Assembly (NCBI GenBank): GCA_947504705.1
Contig: CANNIA010000003.1
Span: forward strand, 1-64,000
DNA length: 64,000 nt
Direction: 5' to 3'
Origin: Paracoccaceae bacterium
GTDB taxonomy: Bacteria; Pseudomonadota; Alphaproteobacteria; Rhodobacterales; Rhodobacteraceae
Of the stretch, positions 7,757 through 16,456 are shown one piece after another. Every line of letters begins with the position of its first letter. Position 1 is the stretch's first letter. The notes under the pieces are model-generated. The model ran no database searches, was not told where the DNA came from, and saw only the letters and a list, made by a program, of their open reading frames with translations. A program made the translations under genes and the position numbers.

Positions 7757-8332
7757 ATGACCAAAGGCCGGATCGAGGCGTTTTCCGATGGGGTGATCGC
7801 CATCATCATCACCATCATGGTGCTGGAGCTGAAGGTTCCGCATGGTCATGATTTCGAGGCGTTGCGGCCATTGATGTCGATCTTCTTTTGCTATGTGCTG
7901 TCGTTTGTGAATGTCGGCATCTATTGGAACAACCACCACCACATGTTTCACGCGGTCAAACATGTCGGCGGCTGGGTGCTTTGGGCGAACCTGCATCTGT
8001 TGTTCTGGCTGTCGCTGATGCCCTTTGCCACGACCTTCATGGGCGAAAACGATTTCGCTTCGGCCACGGTGGCTGCCTATGCGGTGGTCCTGCTCATGTG
8101 CGGGGTTTCCTACACGATACTGGTCTTTGCGCTGATCGCGCAGCACGGAAAGGACAGCGATTTTGCCCGCGCCTTGGGGTCGGACACCAAGGGCAAGATC
8201 TCGCTTGTTGCGTATCTCTCTGCGATCCCGCTGGCGTTCTGGATGCCGATTCTGTCCTTGGTGTTGATCGGCATCGTCGCGGTGTTGTGGATCATCCCGG
8301 ATCAACGCTTTGCCCGCATCGTCAAAAGCTGA
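7757..8332 (+). CDS. TMEM175 family (DUF1211) potassium-channel-like membrane protein
   Basis: A 191-residue integral membrane protein with six predicted hydrophobic segments. The hallmark RIEAFSDGVIAIIITIMVLE (residues ~4-23) contains the FSD motif of TMEM175 channels, followed by NVGIYWNNHHHMFH and LFWLSLMPFATTFMGE, typical of the bacterial single-repeat form, which assembles as tetramers and conducts K+ (family knowledge). Start ATG 7757 follows GGGAGAG. It is 70 bp downstream of trpA and may be read through from it. Confidence 0.88.
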   Translation: MTKGRIEAFSDGVIAIIITIMVLELKVPHGHDFEALRPLMSIFFCYVLSFVNVGIYWNNHHHMFHAVKHVGGWVLWANLHLLFWLSLMPFATTFMGENDFASATVAAYAVVLLMCGVSYTILVFALIAQHGKDSDFARALGSDTKGKISLVAYLSAIPLAFWMPILSLVLIGIVAVLWIIPDQRFARIVKS

Positions 8333-8405
8333 TCACATCGGCGTTGTGGCGGTGGCCAGTTCCCGGCAATAGTTTCTGCGACGTTTCCGTGCGAAGGCCG
8401 AACCC

Positions 8406-9569
8406 ATGCCCGTGATCACCTGCATCGAAGACCTGAAGCGCTTGCACCAGAAGCGGGTGCCAAAGATGTTCTGGGACTACTGCGAAAGCGGCAGCTACAC
8501 TGAACAGACCTTCCGCGAGAACACCTCGGACTTCCAGAGGATTCGCTTCCGCCAGCGGGTGGCGCGCGACCTGTCCGACCGCAAGCTTGGGTCCGAAATG
8601 ATCGGCCAGAAGGTCACCATGCCCGTGGGCTTGTCCCCGGTCGGATCGACCGGCATGCAGCATGCCGATGGCGAAATATTGGCCGCCCGAGCCGCTGCGA
8701 AGTTTGGGGTGCCGTTCACGCTTTCGACAATGTCGATCTCTTCCATCGAAGACGTCGCCGCCCACAGCCCCACCCCCTTCTGGTTCCAGCTTTACGTGAT
8801 GAACGACGAGGATTTCGTCGATAGGGTCATCGAACGGGCGCGGGCGGCAAAGTGCTCGGCGCTGGTCCTGACGCTGGATTTGCAGATCATGGGGCAGCGG
8901 CACAAGGATCTGAAGAACGGGCTTTCCAGCCCGCCGAAACTGACGATTCCAAACATCCTGAACATGATGACCAAGCCGCGCTGGTCCTTGGGCATGCTGC
9001 GCACCCCCCGCCGCCAGTTCCGTAACATCGTCGGCCATGTGAAGGGGGTCACCAAACTGGCCGATGTGTCCGCCTGGGCCAATGAGCAGTTCGACCCGCA
9101 TCTTGACTGGAAGAAGGTCGCCCGCATCCGGGACCAATGGAAGGGCAAGTTCATCCTGAAGGGCATTCTGGACGCCGAGGATGCCAAACTGGCCGCCGAT
9201 GCCGGGGCCGATGCGGTGATCGTGTCGAACCACGGTGGGCGGCAGTTGGACGGGGCTTTGAGCTCGATCCGCATGCTGCCCTCCATCGTCCGGGCGGTTG
9301 GCGACCGGACCGAGGTCTGGCTGGATTCGGGCATCCGGTCCGGTCAGGACGTGCTGAAGGCGCTGTCCTTGGGGGCAAAGGGCACGATGATCGGGCGGGC
9401 CTACATCCACGGTCTGGGCGCGATGGGTGAGGCTGGGGTGAACAAGGCGTTGGAGGTGATCCGGAGCGAGATGGACATCACCATGGCGCTTTGCGGCGAA
9501 AAGGATGTGAAGGCGATGGGCCGTCACAACCTGCTGGTGCCCGAGGATTTCGAGGGCCGCTGGGCCTGA
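8406..9569 (+). CDS. lldD: L-lactate dehydrogenase (FMN, quinone-linked)
   Basis: 387 residues, full length for the alpha-hydroxy-acid oxidase family. FMN- and substrate-site segments are visible: PVGLSPVGSTGMQH near residue 75, WFQLYV, the catalytic SNHGGRQLDG (His is the base) near residue 280, WLDSGIRSGQDVLKALSLGA (FMN phosphate) and GRAYIHGLGA. It oxidises L-lactate to pyruvate at the membrane, feeding the quinone pool. No lldP or lldR gene adjoins it, so it appears monocistronic. A closely related hydroxy-acid substrate such as mandelate or glycolate cannot be excluded by eye. Confidence 0.9.
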   Translation: MPVITCIEDLKRLHQKRVPKMFWDYCESGSYTEQTFRENTSDFQRIRFRQRVARDLSDRKLGSEMIGQKVTMPVGLSPVGSTGMQHADGEILAARAAAKFGVPFTLSTMSISSIEDVAAHSPTPFWFQLYVMNDEDFVDRVIERARAAKCSALVLTLDLQIMGQRHKDLKNGLSSPPKLTIPNILNMMTKPRWSLGMLRTPRRQFRNIVGHVKGVTKLADVSAWANEQFDPHLDWKKVARIRDQWKGKFILKGILDAEDAKLAADAGADAVIVSNHGGRQLDGALSSIRMLPSIVRAVGDRTEVWLDSGIRSGQDVLKALSLGAKGTMIGRAYIHGLGAMGEAGVNKALEVIRSEMDITMALCGEKDVKAMGRHNLLVPEDFEGRWA

Positions 9570-9607
9570 ATCTCATCTCGCGGCTCATCCCTCCCTTGCG
9601 GGCGGTC

Positions 9608-9625
9608 TTCGCTGACCTCAGCGAA
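9608..9625. terminator. Palindromic hairpin downstream of lldD
   Basis: TTCGCTGA and TCAGCGAA are perfect 8-bp arms around a CC loop, 39 bp after the lldD stop. There is no T-tract; it may be a terminator remnant or a binding site. Confidence 0.4.
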
Positions 9626-9657
9626 ACGGACCGTCAGGGCCAATGAGCGGGTCTTGC

Positions 9658-9671
9658 AATTTGATCAAATT
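9658..9671. promoter_or_regulatory. Perfect 14-bp operator-like palindrome
   Basis: AATTTGATCAAATT is a perfect palindrome 36 bp upstream of the aminotransferase start, in an otherwise GC-rich gap. Position and symmetry suggest an operator for the aminotransferase-glutamine synthetase operon. A PuuR-like (polyamine-responsive XRE) regulator is a plausible ligand given the genes, but no regulator gene is next to it. Confidence 0.5.
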
Positions 9672-9707
9672 CTGGCGCATATACCGCTAACCAGTTGGGA
9701 GAGCCCC

Positions 9708-11081
9708 ATGTCCAAGGATATGATCGCCGGCATCCGCAAGGATCGCCTTGCCGCCTTCGCCACGCGCGAGGCTGAAGCCTATGCCAAGGCCCGCCCGAAA
9801 TCCGCCAAGGCTCTGGCCAAGGGGGCTGCGCATTTCCTGAACGGCGTGCCGATGCATTGGATGGCAGATTGGCCGATGCCGCATCTGCCCTTGGTCGCCA
9901 AGGCCCAGGGCGCGCGGATCGAGGATATCGATGGCCACGGGCTGGACGACTTTTGTCTGGGCGACACCGGGTCGATGTTCGGCCATTCTCCTGCCCCGGT
10001 GGCCAATGCCATCCGGGCGCAGGCGCGGCGCGGTCTGACCTATATGCTGCCGACCGAGGCGGCATTGGAGGCCGGGCGCTTGCTCACCGAACGCTTCGGC
10101 ACGTTCCGCTGGCAGATCGCCACCACCGCGACCGATGCCAACCGCTTTGCCCTTCGGGTGGCCCGCGAGATCACCGGGCGGCCGAAGGTTCTGGTCTTCA
10201 ACGGCTGCTATCACGGCACGGTCGATGACACCTTTGTCGGGCTGGAGAGTGGCAAGACCATCGCCAGCCCCGGCTTGATGGGGCAGGTGAACGATCTGAC
10301 GAAAACCGCTGTCGCCTGCGAATTCAACGATCTGGCGGGGGTCGAGGCGGCGCTACAAAAGGGCGATGTCGCGGCGATCCTGACCGAACCGGTGATGACC
10401 AATTCCTGCATGGTCCTGCCGGAAGCCGGGTTCCATGACGGGCTGCGGCAGTTATCGCTGAAATACGGCGCGCTGCTGATCATGGACGAGACGCACACGA
10501 TATCCTCCGGCCTTGGTGGCTATACCGGCGTGCATTCGCTGCGGCCTGATATGTTTGTCGTCGGCAAATGCGTGGCGGGCGGGATGCCGACGGCGGTCTG
10601 GGGGCTAAACCCCGCCACGGCGGAGCGTTACAACGAGGCCGACGCCAAGCGCGCGCCGGGGCGGACGGGGATGGGCACGACGCTGTCGGCCAACCCGATG
10701 CAATTCGCCTGTCTGGTCGCGAACCTGTCGGAAGTGATGACGGCCAAGAACTACGCCCATATGGAAAAGCTTGCCGACCGGCTTAGCCACGGGCTGGCAA
10801 AGGTGATCGACCGCCACAAGGCACCGTGGCACGTGGTCCGTGTCGGTGCGCGGGTGGAGTTCATCTGTGCTCCCGGCCCGCTGAAGAACGGGGCCGAGGC
10901 CGCCTTTGCCCATCAGCCCGAGGTCGAGGCCGCGATCCATACGGGCCTGATCAACCGGGGTTCACTGATTGCGCCCTTCCACAACATGATGCTGATCAGC
11001 CCGGCAACGAAAAAGGGTCAGGTCGACCACCTGATCGCCAATTTCGACGCCATCCTGACCGACCTTTTCAAGGCAGACTGA
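9708..11081 (+). CDS. PLP-dependent class III aminotransferase
   Basis: 457 residues. Class III aminotransferase features: GDTGSMFGHSPAPVANAI (residues ~84-101), GCYHGTVDD, the PLP-ring Asp in LLIMDETHTISSG, and the Schiff-base Lys in MFVVGKCVAGGMPTAVWG. The family transfers amino groups from omega-amines, GABA, beta-alanine or glutamate semialdehyde. Substrate cannot be fixed from sequence; overlap of function with the next gene (gamma-glutamyl-type glutamine synthetase, 1 bp away) favours an amine or polyamine catabolic substrate. ATG 9708 has GGGAGAG upstream and is preferred over the in-frame ATG 9654. Confidence 0.85.
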   Translation: MSKDMIAGIRKDRLAAFATREAEAYAKARPKSAKALAKGAAHFLNGVPMHWMADWPMPHLPLVAKAQGARIEDIDGHGLDDFCLGDTGSMFGHSPAPVANAIRAQARRGLTYMLPTEAALEAGRLLTERFGTFRWQIATTATDANRFALRVAREITGRPKVLVFNGCYHGTVDDTFVGLESGKTIASPGLMGQVNDLTKTAVACEFNDLAGVEAALQKGDVAAILTEPVMTNSCMVLPEAGFHDGLRQLSLKYGALLIMDETHTISSGLGGYTGVHSLRPDMFVVGKCVAGGMPTAVWGLNPATAERYNEADAKRAPGRTGMGTTLSANPMQFACLVANLSEVMTAKNYAHMEKLADRLSHGLAKVIDRHKAPWHVVRVGARVEFICAPGPLKNGAEAAFAHQPEVEAAIHTGLINRGSLIAPFHNMMLISPATKKGQVDHLIANFDAILTDLFKAD

Positions 11082-11082
11082 C

Positions 11083-12471
11083 ATGACCAATACCAGCCCC
11101 TCCGGTTCCACCCCCGCCGAGGCCGAGGCCTTTCTGGCCGCGCATCCCGAGATTGAATCCTTCGACATCGTCTTGCACGATTCGAACGGAATCGGCCGGG
11201 GAAAGATCATCCGGCGGCATGAACTTTTGTCGATCTACAAGAGCGGGCGGCATATGCCGATCTCGATCCTGGGCCTCGATATCTGCGGCGAGGATGTCCA
11301 TGAGACCGGCCTTATCTGGGACGAAGGCGACGGCGACCGTCGCGCCTGGCCGATCCCCGGCACGTTGGTGCCCTTGACCGGCACCAATCCGCCGCGCGGC
11401 GAGGTGTTCATGTCGCTTTACAATCTGGATGGCAGCCAGATGACCTCCGACCCGCGCCACGCGCTGCAACGGCAGGTCGATGCGCTGGCCGCAGAAGGAC
11501 TTTATCCGGCGGGTGCCTTTGAACTGGAATTCTTCCTGCTGGAGAACGAGCGCGACGCAAAGGGCAAGATGGTGCCTGCGCGCGACGTGCTTGACGGGCG
11601 GCGGAATTCCAAGACCGATGTCTATTCGGTCGATCAGCTGCACGGGATGCTGCCGCTCTTCAACGACATCTATGCCGGGGCCAAGGCGGCGGGGATCAAG
11701 GCCGAGACGCTGATTTCGGAATTCGCACCGGGTCAGTACGAGCTGACGTTGCACTACCGCGAAAATGTGATGCAGGCGGCGGATGATCTGATGCGGCTGA
11801 AGCGGCTGGTCCGTATGCACGCGCGGCTCCACGGCCGGACCGCCTGTTTCATGGCCAAGCCGAATGAGGATTACGCCGGCTCGGGCATGCATTTCCATGT
11901 CTCCTTGCAGGACGCAAAGGGTGTGAACACCTTTGTCGAAGCGGTCGAGGGGCAATGGAACGACCAGATCCGTCATGCCATCGGGGGCCTGCGCCAGACG
12001 ATGGGTGAATCCATGCTGGTCTTTGCGCCGCATGCGAACAGCTGGCGGCGTTTTGCCAGCCAAAGCTATGCCCCCGTGTCCCCGACCTGGGGCGTCAACA
12101 ACCGGTCGGTCGCGCTGCGGATCCCGGCGGGCGACATCCGTGCGCGCAGGGTCGAACACCGCCCGGCAGGCGTGGACGCGAACCCTTATCTGGTCGCAGC
12201 AACCGTGCTGGCGGGCATCCGCCACGGGCTGAAGCACAAGATCGACCCCGGCCCGGAAGTGACCGGCAACGGCTATGACGCCAAGTCCGATATCGTCATG
12301 CCTGATGACTGGCGGTCGGCGATCAAGCTGGCAACGGCGTCGGAGTTCCTGAAAGAGGCGCTGGGCGAAGGCATGCACCGCACCTTTACCGCCGTGAAGA
12401 CGTCGGAATATGCACGCGTCATGCGGACCGTCAGCGAGGTCGACTTCGACCTATACCTGAATACGGTTTGA
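11083..12471 (+). CDS. Glutamine synthetase family protein, gamma-glutamylamine synthetase type
   Basis: 462 residues with the glutamine-synthetase fold: N-terminal beta-grasp with VLHDSNGIGRGKIIRR, the metal-ligand segment GAFELEFFLLE, EFAPGQYELTLHY, GSGMHFHVSL, and the substrate-binding RIPAGDIRARRVEHRPAG. It lacks the adenylylation-loop Tyr signature of GlnA and resembles PuuA/GlnT-type enzymes, which attach glutamate to putrescine or other amines using ATP (family knowledge). It starts 1 bp after the aminotransferase stop, so the two are co-translated. The usual PuuB oxidase and gamma-glutamyl hydrolase are not in the window. Confidence 0.85.
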   Translation: MTNTSPSGSTPAEAEAFLAAHPEIESFDIVLHDSNGIGRGKIIRRHELLSIYKSGRHMPISILGLDICGEDVHETGLIWDEGDGDRRAWPIPGTLVPLTGTNPPRGEVFMSLYNLDGSQMTSDPRHALQRQVDALAAEGLYPAGAFELEFFLLENERDAKGKMVPARDVLDGRRNSKTDVYSVDQLHGMLPLFNDIYAGAKAAGIKAETLISEFAPGQYELTLHYRENVMQAADDLMRLKRLVRMHARLHGRTACFMAKPNEDYAGSGMHFHVSLQDAKGVNTFVEAVEGQWNDQIRHAIGGLRQTMGESMLVFAPHANSWRRFASQSYAPVSPTWGVNNRSVALRIPAGDIRARRVEHRPAGVDANPYLVAATVLAGIRHGLKHKIDPGPEVTGNGYDAKSDIVMPDDWRSAIKLATASEFLKEALGEGMHRTFTAVKTSEYARVMRTVSEVDFDLYLNTV

Positions 12472-12477
12472 AATGGA

Positions 12478-12503
12478 AAAGGGCGGGCCCAAGCCCACCC
12501 TTT
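12478..12503. terminator. Bidirectional terminator between convergent genes
   Basis: AAAGGGCGGGC-CCAA-GCCCACCCTTT: an 11-bp stem with one mismatch, flanked by A's on one side and T's on the other. It lies between the glutamine synthetase stop (12471) and the minus-strand gene's stop (12522), so it could serve both. Confidence 0.7.
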
Positions 12504-12521
12504 GCGCCGGAAGAGCCGGGG

Positions 12522-13268
12522 TCAGATCTTGCTGGCCAACGCTTCCATCTTTGCTTCCAAGGTCAGGATCGGAGCTGGATCAAATTCGACCGGAGCCGAG
12601 ACATTTGGATCCGGCAACGACAGGATCACGTTATCCATATCCATCCCCATCTCGGTGGCATCCGAGACAACGGCCGGGTCAGGGTCGCCCATCATCAGAT
12701 CAACCTGACCGCGCGCGACCATCAACATCGCCCAAGCATCCTGATAGTTGTTGACCTCGGTCGGGCCGGAAGTGCTGATCTCGCCGACCACGGCTTCGGT
12801 TTGGGCCACGATGGACAGCAGAAGATCACGGCTTGACGGCTTTAGCGTCGAACGTGCCACCATGATGGCGGTGATGACGTTCTGGAAATTCTCGGTCACG
12901 GTCGCCGCGTCCCCGCCGCCTTCAAGCGTGACAAGCAGCGGCTCCATATCTTCGATCCCGGCAGCAGAAAGCCCATCCTTGATCGCCGGCAGGGTTTCGA
13001 TCCGCGGATGAGCGAAATGCGAACCTTCGGGGTTGGTCAGCCCGTCCTGCATGAACAGCATGCCCAAAGTGAGGTCGCTCTCGATCTTGCCCAGTGCCGC
13101 AAGGATGCGGACTGTCTCGGGGTTGGTCGAAATCGCCTCGACCAGAGAGATCGCGGGCTTGGGGGCCGGGGCCATCTGATTGATCTGGGCCAGGCTCGGT
13201 AGAGCCAGGCAAAGAACCGATGAGACGGTCAAGGCCGAAGTCACGCGGCCAAGGGTTTGATGGATCAC
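12522..13268 (-). CDS. Exported protein of unrecognised family, paralogue A
   Basis: 248 residues from GTG 13268 (GGAG eight bases upstream). The start encodes a clear signal peptide: a hydrophobic core VTSALTVSSVLCLALPSLA, then cleavage before QINQ. The mature part is acidic and helical, with LGKIESDLTLGMLFMQDGL, HFAHPRIETLPAIKDGL, NNYQDAWAMLMVARGQVDLMM and DMDNVILSLPDP. The same four blocks recur in the same order in the next gene. There are no cysteines in the mature part, no lipobox and no catalytic motif I recognise. Function unknown; periplasmic location is inferred. Confidence 0.8.
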   Translation of the reverse strand: MIHQTLGRVTSALTVSSVLCLALPSLAQINQMAPAPKPAISLVEAISTNPETVRILAALGKIESDLTLGMLFMQDGLTNPEGSHFAHPRIETLPAIKDGLSAAGIEDMEPLLVTLEGGGDAATVTENFQNVITAIMVARSTLKPSSRDLLLSIVAQTEAVVGEISTSGPTEVNNYQDAWAMLMVARGQVDLMMGDPDPAVVSDATEMGMDMDNVILSLPDPNVSAPVEFDPAPILTLEAKMEALASKI

Positions 13269-13585
13269 GACGAATACTCCATTCTTAACGCAGCCTTGCG
13301 GCCGTCTGGTCACGTTTGGCCGACACTTTGATCGCATCGGGCGAATTGGCGGAAGACATAAATGCAATCACAAAAGCACTGGCCGCGGCGGCGCAACACC
13401 ACCGTAGGCGCTGGGAAACGAATATTATTGGTGGTGAATCAGCGCAAGTCCCGTTTTGCGCGGAAATCGGTCAAAAAAGGGCATTGAAAATTGATCAGAC
13501 AAGGCGAAGCGGTGCCGAATTTCTCCGACACAGACCCAAGCACCCCATTCTGCCGCGGGCGCAAAAGCGCCGACGATGCCGAAAG
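13269..13585. other. 317-bp gap between the two exported paralogues
   Basis: This carries the upstream region of paralogue A and the downstream region of paralogue B. I see a nested inverted repeat (CACCACC 13397-13403 with GGTGGTG 13430-13436, and GCGCTG 13408-13413 with CAGCGC 13440-13445) but no convincing gene, promoter or T-tract terminator. Confidence 0.5.
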
Positions 13586-14314
13586 TTACAGGGTACCGAC
13601 CAAGGCCTGCAGGTCGGCCAGCAGTTCAGCCACCGCATCGGGCGCAAACTCGATCGGCTCGACCGAGACCGGGTCAGGCATCGACAGGATGACATTGTCC
13701 ATATCGTTGGCCATGTCTCCCGCTGCCTTCTTGATGGCCGGATCCGCGCTTTGCATCAGAAGGTCCAGCTTGCCACGCATGACCATCAGACCTGCCCAGC
13801 CGTCCTGATAGTCCTCGACGGCATTCGGGCTTGCCTTGCTGAGGAACACATGCGCATCCGAGACCCCTTGCAAGATCGCCGTAATCTGCTCTTTGTCGGT
13901 CGCATGCAGCGCCGCTTCGGCAAGGATCGTGGCAGTGTTCACGTCACCCGCTGCCGCGGTCGCAGCGGCTGCATCTGCAGCGGTTGTGGTTGCGTCCACC
14001 AGATTGCCGTAATCTTCGACCCCAATGCCCGCCAGCCCATCCTTCAACAGGGGCCATGTATCTTGCTGAGCATCGATGAAATGGGCGATGTCGGCCATTG
14101 CGACGCCGCTTTGGGCCAAAAGCATGCCAAGCATCATGTCGCGCTCAAGCGCGTCTAGACCGACCAGAATGGCGACCCGTTGCTCGTCAACCGCTTCGCC
14201 CTCGGCCATGGCCGCGCTTGACAGCGTGATCGAACTTGTCGCCATAGCAAGCCCGACAACCGCGCCCCCATTCAAGATCGAAAGGACCCTAAGTCCCAGT
14301 CCGGACTGCTTCAT
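13586..14314 (-). CDS. Exported protein of unrecognised family, paralogue B
   Basis: 242 residues. The start MKQSGLGLRVLSILNGG continues into a hydrophobic segment ending SSAAMAEGEA, a signal peptide cleaved near residue 37. The mature part repeats the blocks of paralogue A: LDALERDMMLGMLLAQSG, AHFIDAQQDTWPLLKDGL, EDYQDGWAGLMVMRGKLDLLM and DMDNVILSMPDP. A central Ala/Thr-rich stretch (TTTAADAAAATAAAGD) has no counterpart in A. Both genes are on the minus strand 317 bp apart and have diverged strongly, so the duplication is old. No known domain recognised. Confidence 0.8.
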   Translation of the reverse strand: MKQSGLGLRVLSILNGGAVVGLAMATSSITLSSAAMAEGEAVDEQRVAILVGLDALERDMMLGMLLAQSGVAMADIAHFIDAQQDTWPLLKDGLAGIGVEDYGNLVDATTTAADAAAATAAAGDVNTATILAEAALHATDKEQITAILQGVSDAHVFLSKASPNAVEDYQDGWAGLMVMRGKLDLLMQSADPAIKKAAGDMANDMDNVILSMPDPVSVEPIEFAPDAVAELLADLQALVGTL

Positions 14315-14635
14315 ACCATCCCCCCTTTTCGACTTGCGGCAGCTGACCGCGATGAAAAAGCGTCAACCGACGCGCGCTGCATTCAATAAAAACTCGCCTT
14401 AGGCGGGAGGAAATCGGGAAAATGTGGCCGCAATATGGAAGCCAGTTGCCCCGTCGGTGTTCCAGCCCTGGAAATAGCGTATGCGCTCGATTGCCGGGCG
14501 ATGGCGGTTCGGACTATGATCGACGCTGTCGCCAGGCGGGCGAGCGCGGATCGCAAAGCAACAGCATAGCGCAACCCGGCTACAGTCCGTCGTGCGCGCC
14601 TTGAACTTTCAACCCCTGCAGGATCTGAGGACCAC
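14315..14635. other. 321-bp divergent intergenic region
   Basis: It separates paralogue B (minus) from the YeeE-type gene (plus). It must contain both promoters, but I could not pick a convincing -35/-10 pair. A small hairpin (CTCGCCTTAGGCGGGAG, 14393-14409) lies near the middle. No small gene is evident. Confidence 0.4.
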
Positions 14636-15067
14636 ATGGAAACAGAGTTCACTCCTTGGGCGTCGCTTGGTGGGGGGGCCTTGATCGGGTTGGCCGCGAC
14701 GCTTTTGATGCTGCTGCATGGCCGCGTCTTTGGTGCCACCGGCATCCTTGGGGGCCTGTTCCGGTTCAATGACCCGGCCGACTGGGCGGTGCGTGCGGCA
14801 CTGATTGTCGGCATGGCCGGGGGACCGCTGGTGTTCTGGCTGGCAACCGGAGTAATGCCGGTGACCGATCTGCCGATCTCGAACCTTGCGGTGGTGATCG
14901 GCGGGCTGATCGTCGGGGTTGGGGTCAGCTATGGCGGGGGCTGCACCTCGGGCCACGGGGTCTGCGGGTTGGCGCGGGGATCGAAACGGTCGATGGTGGC
15001 GACCGCGACATTCATGACCACGGCGATCCTGACCGTGACCATCCTTCGCCATGTTTGGGGGGCTTAG
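14636..15067 (+). CDS. YeeE/YedE family transporter, N-terminal half
   Basis: A 143-residue membrane protein with four hydrophobic segments. The motif GGGCTSGHGVCGLARGSKRS (residues ~101-120) matches the cysteine motif of TsuA/YeeE thiosulfate transporters (DUF395), whose cysteines relay thiosulfate through the pore (family knowledge). Only half of a full TsuA is present; the next gene supplies the complementary half. ATG 14636 follows GAGGACCAC. Confidence 0.88.
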   Translation: METEFTPWASLGGGALIGLAATLLMLLHGRVFGATGILGGLFRFNDPADWAVRAALIVGMAGGPLVFWLATGVMPVTDLPISNLAVVIGGLIVGVGVSYGGGCTSGHGVCGLARGSKRSMVATATFMTTAILTVTILRHVWGA

Positions 15068-15068
15068 G

Positions 15069-15500
15069 ATGCGCATTCTTTCCGCTTTGCTCATCGGCCT
15101 TGTCTTCGGGCTTGGCATCTCGATCTCGGGCATGGCCAACCCGGCCAAGGTCATGAACTTCTTTGACATCTTCCGAACTTGGGATCCAAGCCTTGCCTGT
15201 GTCATGGCCGGGGCTTTGGCGGTTAACATCCCTGGTCACCGGCTGGCCTTTCGCCGCCAAGCCCCGGTGATCGAGCCGCGGTTTCAGCTTCCCGAGCGCA
15301 AGGGGATCGACCGCCGGTTGGTCCTTGGGTCCGCCACGTTCGGGATCGGCTGGGGCATCGCGGGCTTTTGTCCGGGCGGTGCGCTTCCCGTCATTTCGAC
15401 CCTTGATCCCGGAGTGCTGCTATTTGTCGCCGCTCTGATCGCCGGGATGCTGCTGGCGCGGTTGCCAAGTTCGTGGTTTCCATCCCAAGGAAAATCCTGA
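15069..15500 (+). CDS. YeeE/YedE family transporter, C-terminal half
   Basis: 143 residues starting MRILSALLIGLVFGLGIS, 1 bp after the previous stop; ATG 15051 (overlapping) is a less typical alternative. It carries GISISGMANPAKVMNFFD and GIGWGIAGFCPGGALP, the latter with the family's second conserved cysteine. Together with the upstream gene it reconstitutes a complete two-repeat TsuA-like transporter from two polypeptides, an arrangement common in alphaproteobacterial persulfide/sulfide operons. Confidence 0.88.
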   Translation: MRILSALLIGLVFGLGISISGMANPAKVMNFFDIFRTWDPSLACVMAGALAVNIPGHRLAFRRQAPVIEPRFQLPERKGIDRRLVLGSATFGIGWGIAGFCPGGALPVISTLDPGVLLFVAALIAGMLLARLPSSWFPSQGKS

Positions 15501-15515
15501 CCAGCGGAGGCCCCA

Positions 15516-16394
15516 ATGCCCACCATCGATCTTTTCATCAAGCCCGAGGTTACCGGCTTTTTCGACCCGGCCACCAACACGATCAGCTATGTGGTCAAGG
15601 ACCCGGCCTCTGACGCCTGCGCGGTGGTCGATTCCGTCATGGATATCGACTATGCCGCCGGGCGGATTACCTATGCCCATGCCGATGAAATCATTGCACA
15701 TATCAAGGCGCAGGGGCTACGGCTGGAGTGGTTGATCGAAACCCATGTCCACGCCGACCACCTGTCAGGGGCGCCCTATATTCAAAAGGCTTTGGGTGGC
15801 AAGATCGGCATCGGGCAAGCGATCACGGTGGTGCAGGATACGTTCGGCAAGGTCTTCAATGAGGGGACCGAGTTCCAGCGTGATGGCAGCCAATTCGACC
15901 GGCTGTTTTCGGATGGCGATACCTATGAGGTCGGTGGGATGACCAGTGTCGCGCTGCATACGCCGGGCCATACGCCCGCCTGCATGACGCATCTGATGGG
16001 GGATGCGGCTTTCGTGGGGGATACTTTGTTCATGCCCGATGGCGGCTCTGCCCGCGCCGATTTTCCCGGCGGGGATGCGGGGCAGCTTTACGACAGCATT
16101 CAGAGGGTCTTGTCCTTGCCGGATGCGATGCGGCTTTTTATGTGCCACGACTATGGTCCCAATGGGCGGGAGATCCGCTGGGAGACCTCGGTCGCCGAGG
16201 AGAAGGCCCACAACATCCACATCGCGGGCAAGAGCCGGGAGGAGTTCGTCGCCTTGCGCACCGCCCGGGATGCCACGCTGGACATGCCGAAACTGATCAT
16301 CCCCGCCCTGCAAGTAAACATGCGCGGCGGCGACCTGCCCGCGCCGGACGAAGATGGCAAACGCTTTCTGAAGGTGCCGATCAACGGGTTGTGA
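15516..16394 (+). CDS. Metallo-beta-lactamase fold persulfide dioxygenase-like protein (Blh type)
   Basis: 292 residues. The metal-binding motif is THVHADH (~76-82), followed by LHTPGHTPACM (His), FVGDTLF (Asp) and MCHDYGPNG (His), the iron-binding set of ETHE1/Blh enzymes that oxidise glutathione persulfide to sulfite (family knowledge). The C-terminal LIIPALQVNMRGGDLP is also typical. It follows the YeeE pair by 15 bp with AGCGGAGGCCCCA before the ATG, so the three genes form one operon for importing or handling reduced sulfur. A BigR/SqrR-type ArsR repressor gene, often next to this operon, is absent. Confidence 0.9.
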   Translation: MPTIDLFIKPEVTGFFDPATNTISYVVKDPASDACAVVDSVMDIDYAAGRITYAHADEIIAHIKAQGLRLEWLIETHVHADHLSGAPYIQKALGGKIGIGQAITVVQDTFGKVFNEGTEFQRDGSQFDRLFSDGDTYEVGGMTSVALHTPGHTPACMTHLMGDAAFVGDTLFMPDGGSARADFPGGDAGQLYDSIQRVLSLPDAMRLFMCHDYGPNGREIRWETSVAEEKAHNIHIAGKSREEFVALRTARDATLDMPKLIIPALQVNMRGGDLPAPDEDGKRFLKVPINGL

Positions 16395-16456
16395 GTCCAG
16401 GGCGCTAAGGGATTGGGAACGCTGCGGTAATCTGGCGATTTCCGGTCGGGGGAAGT

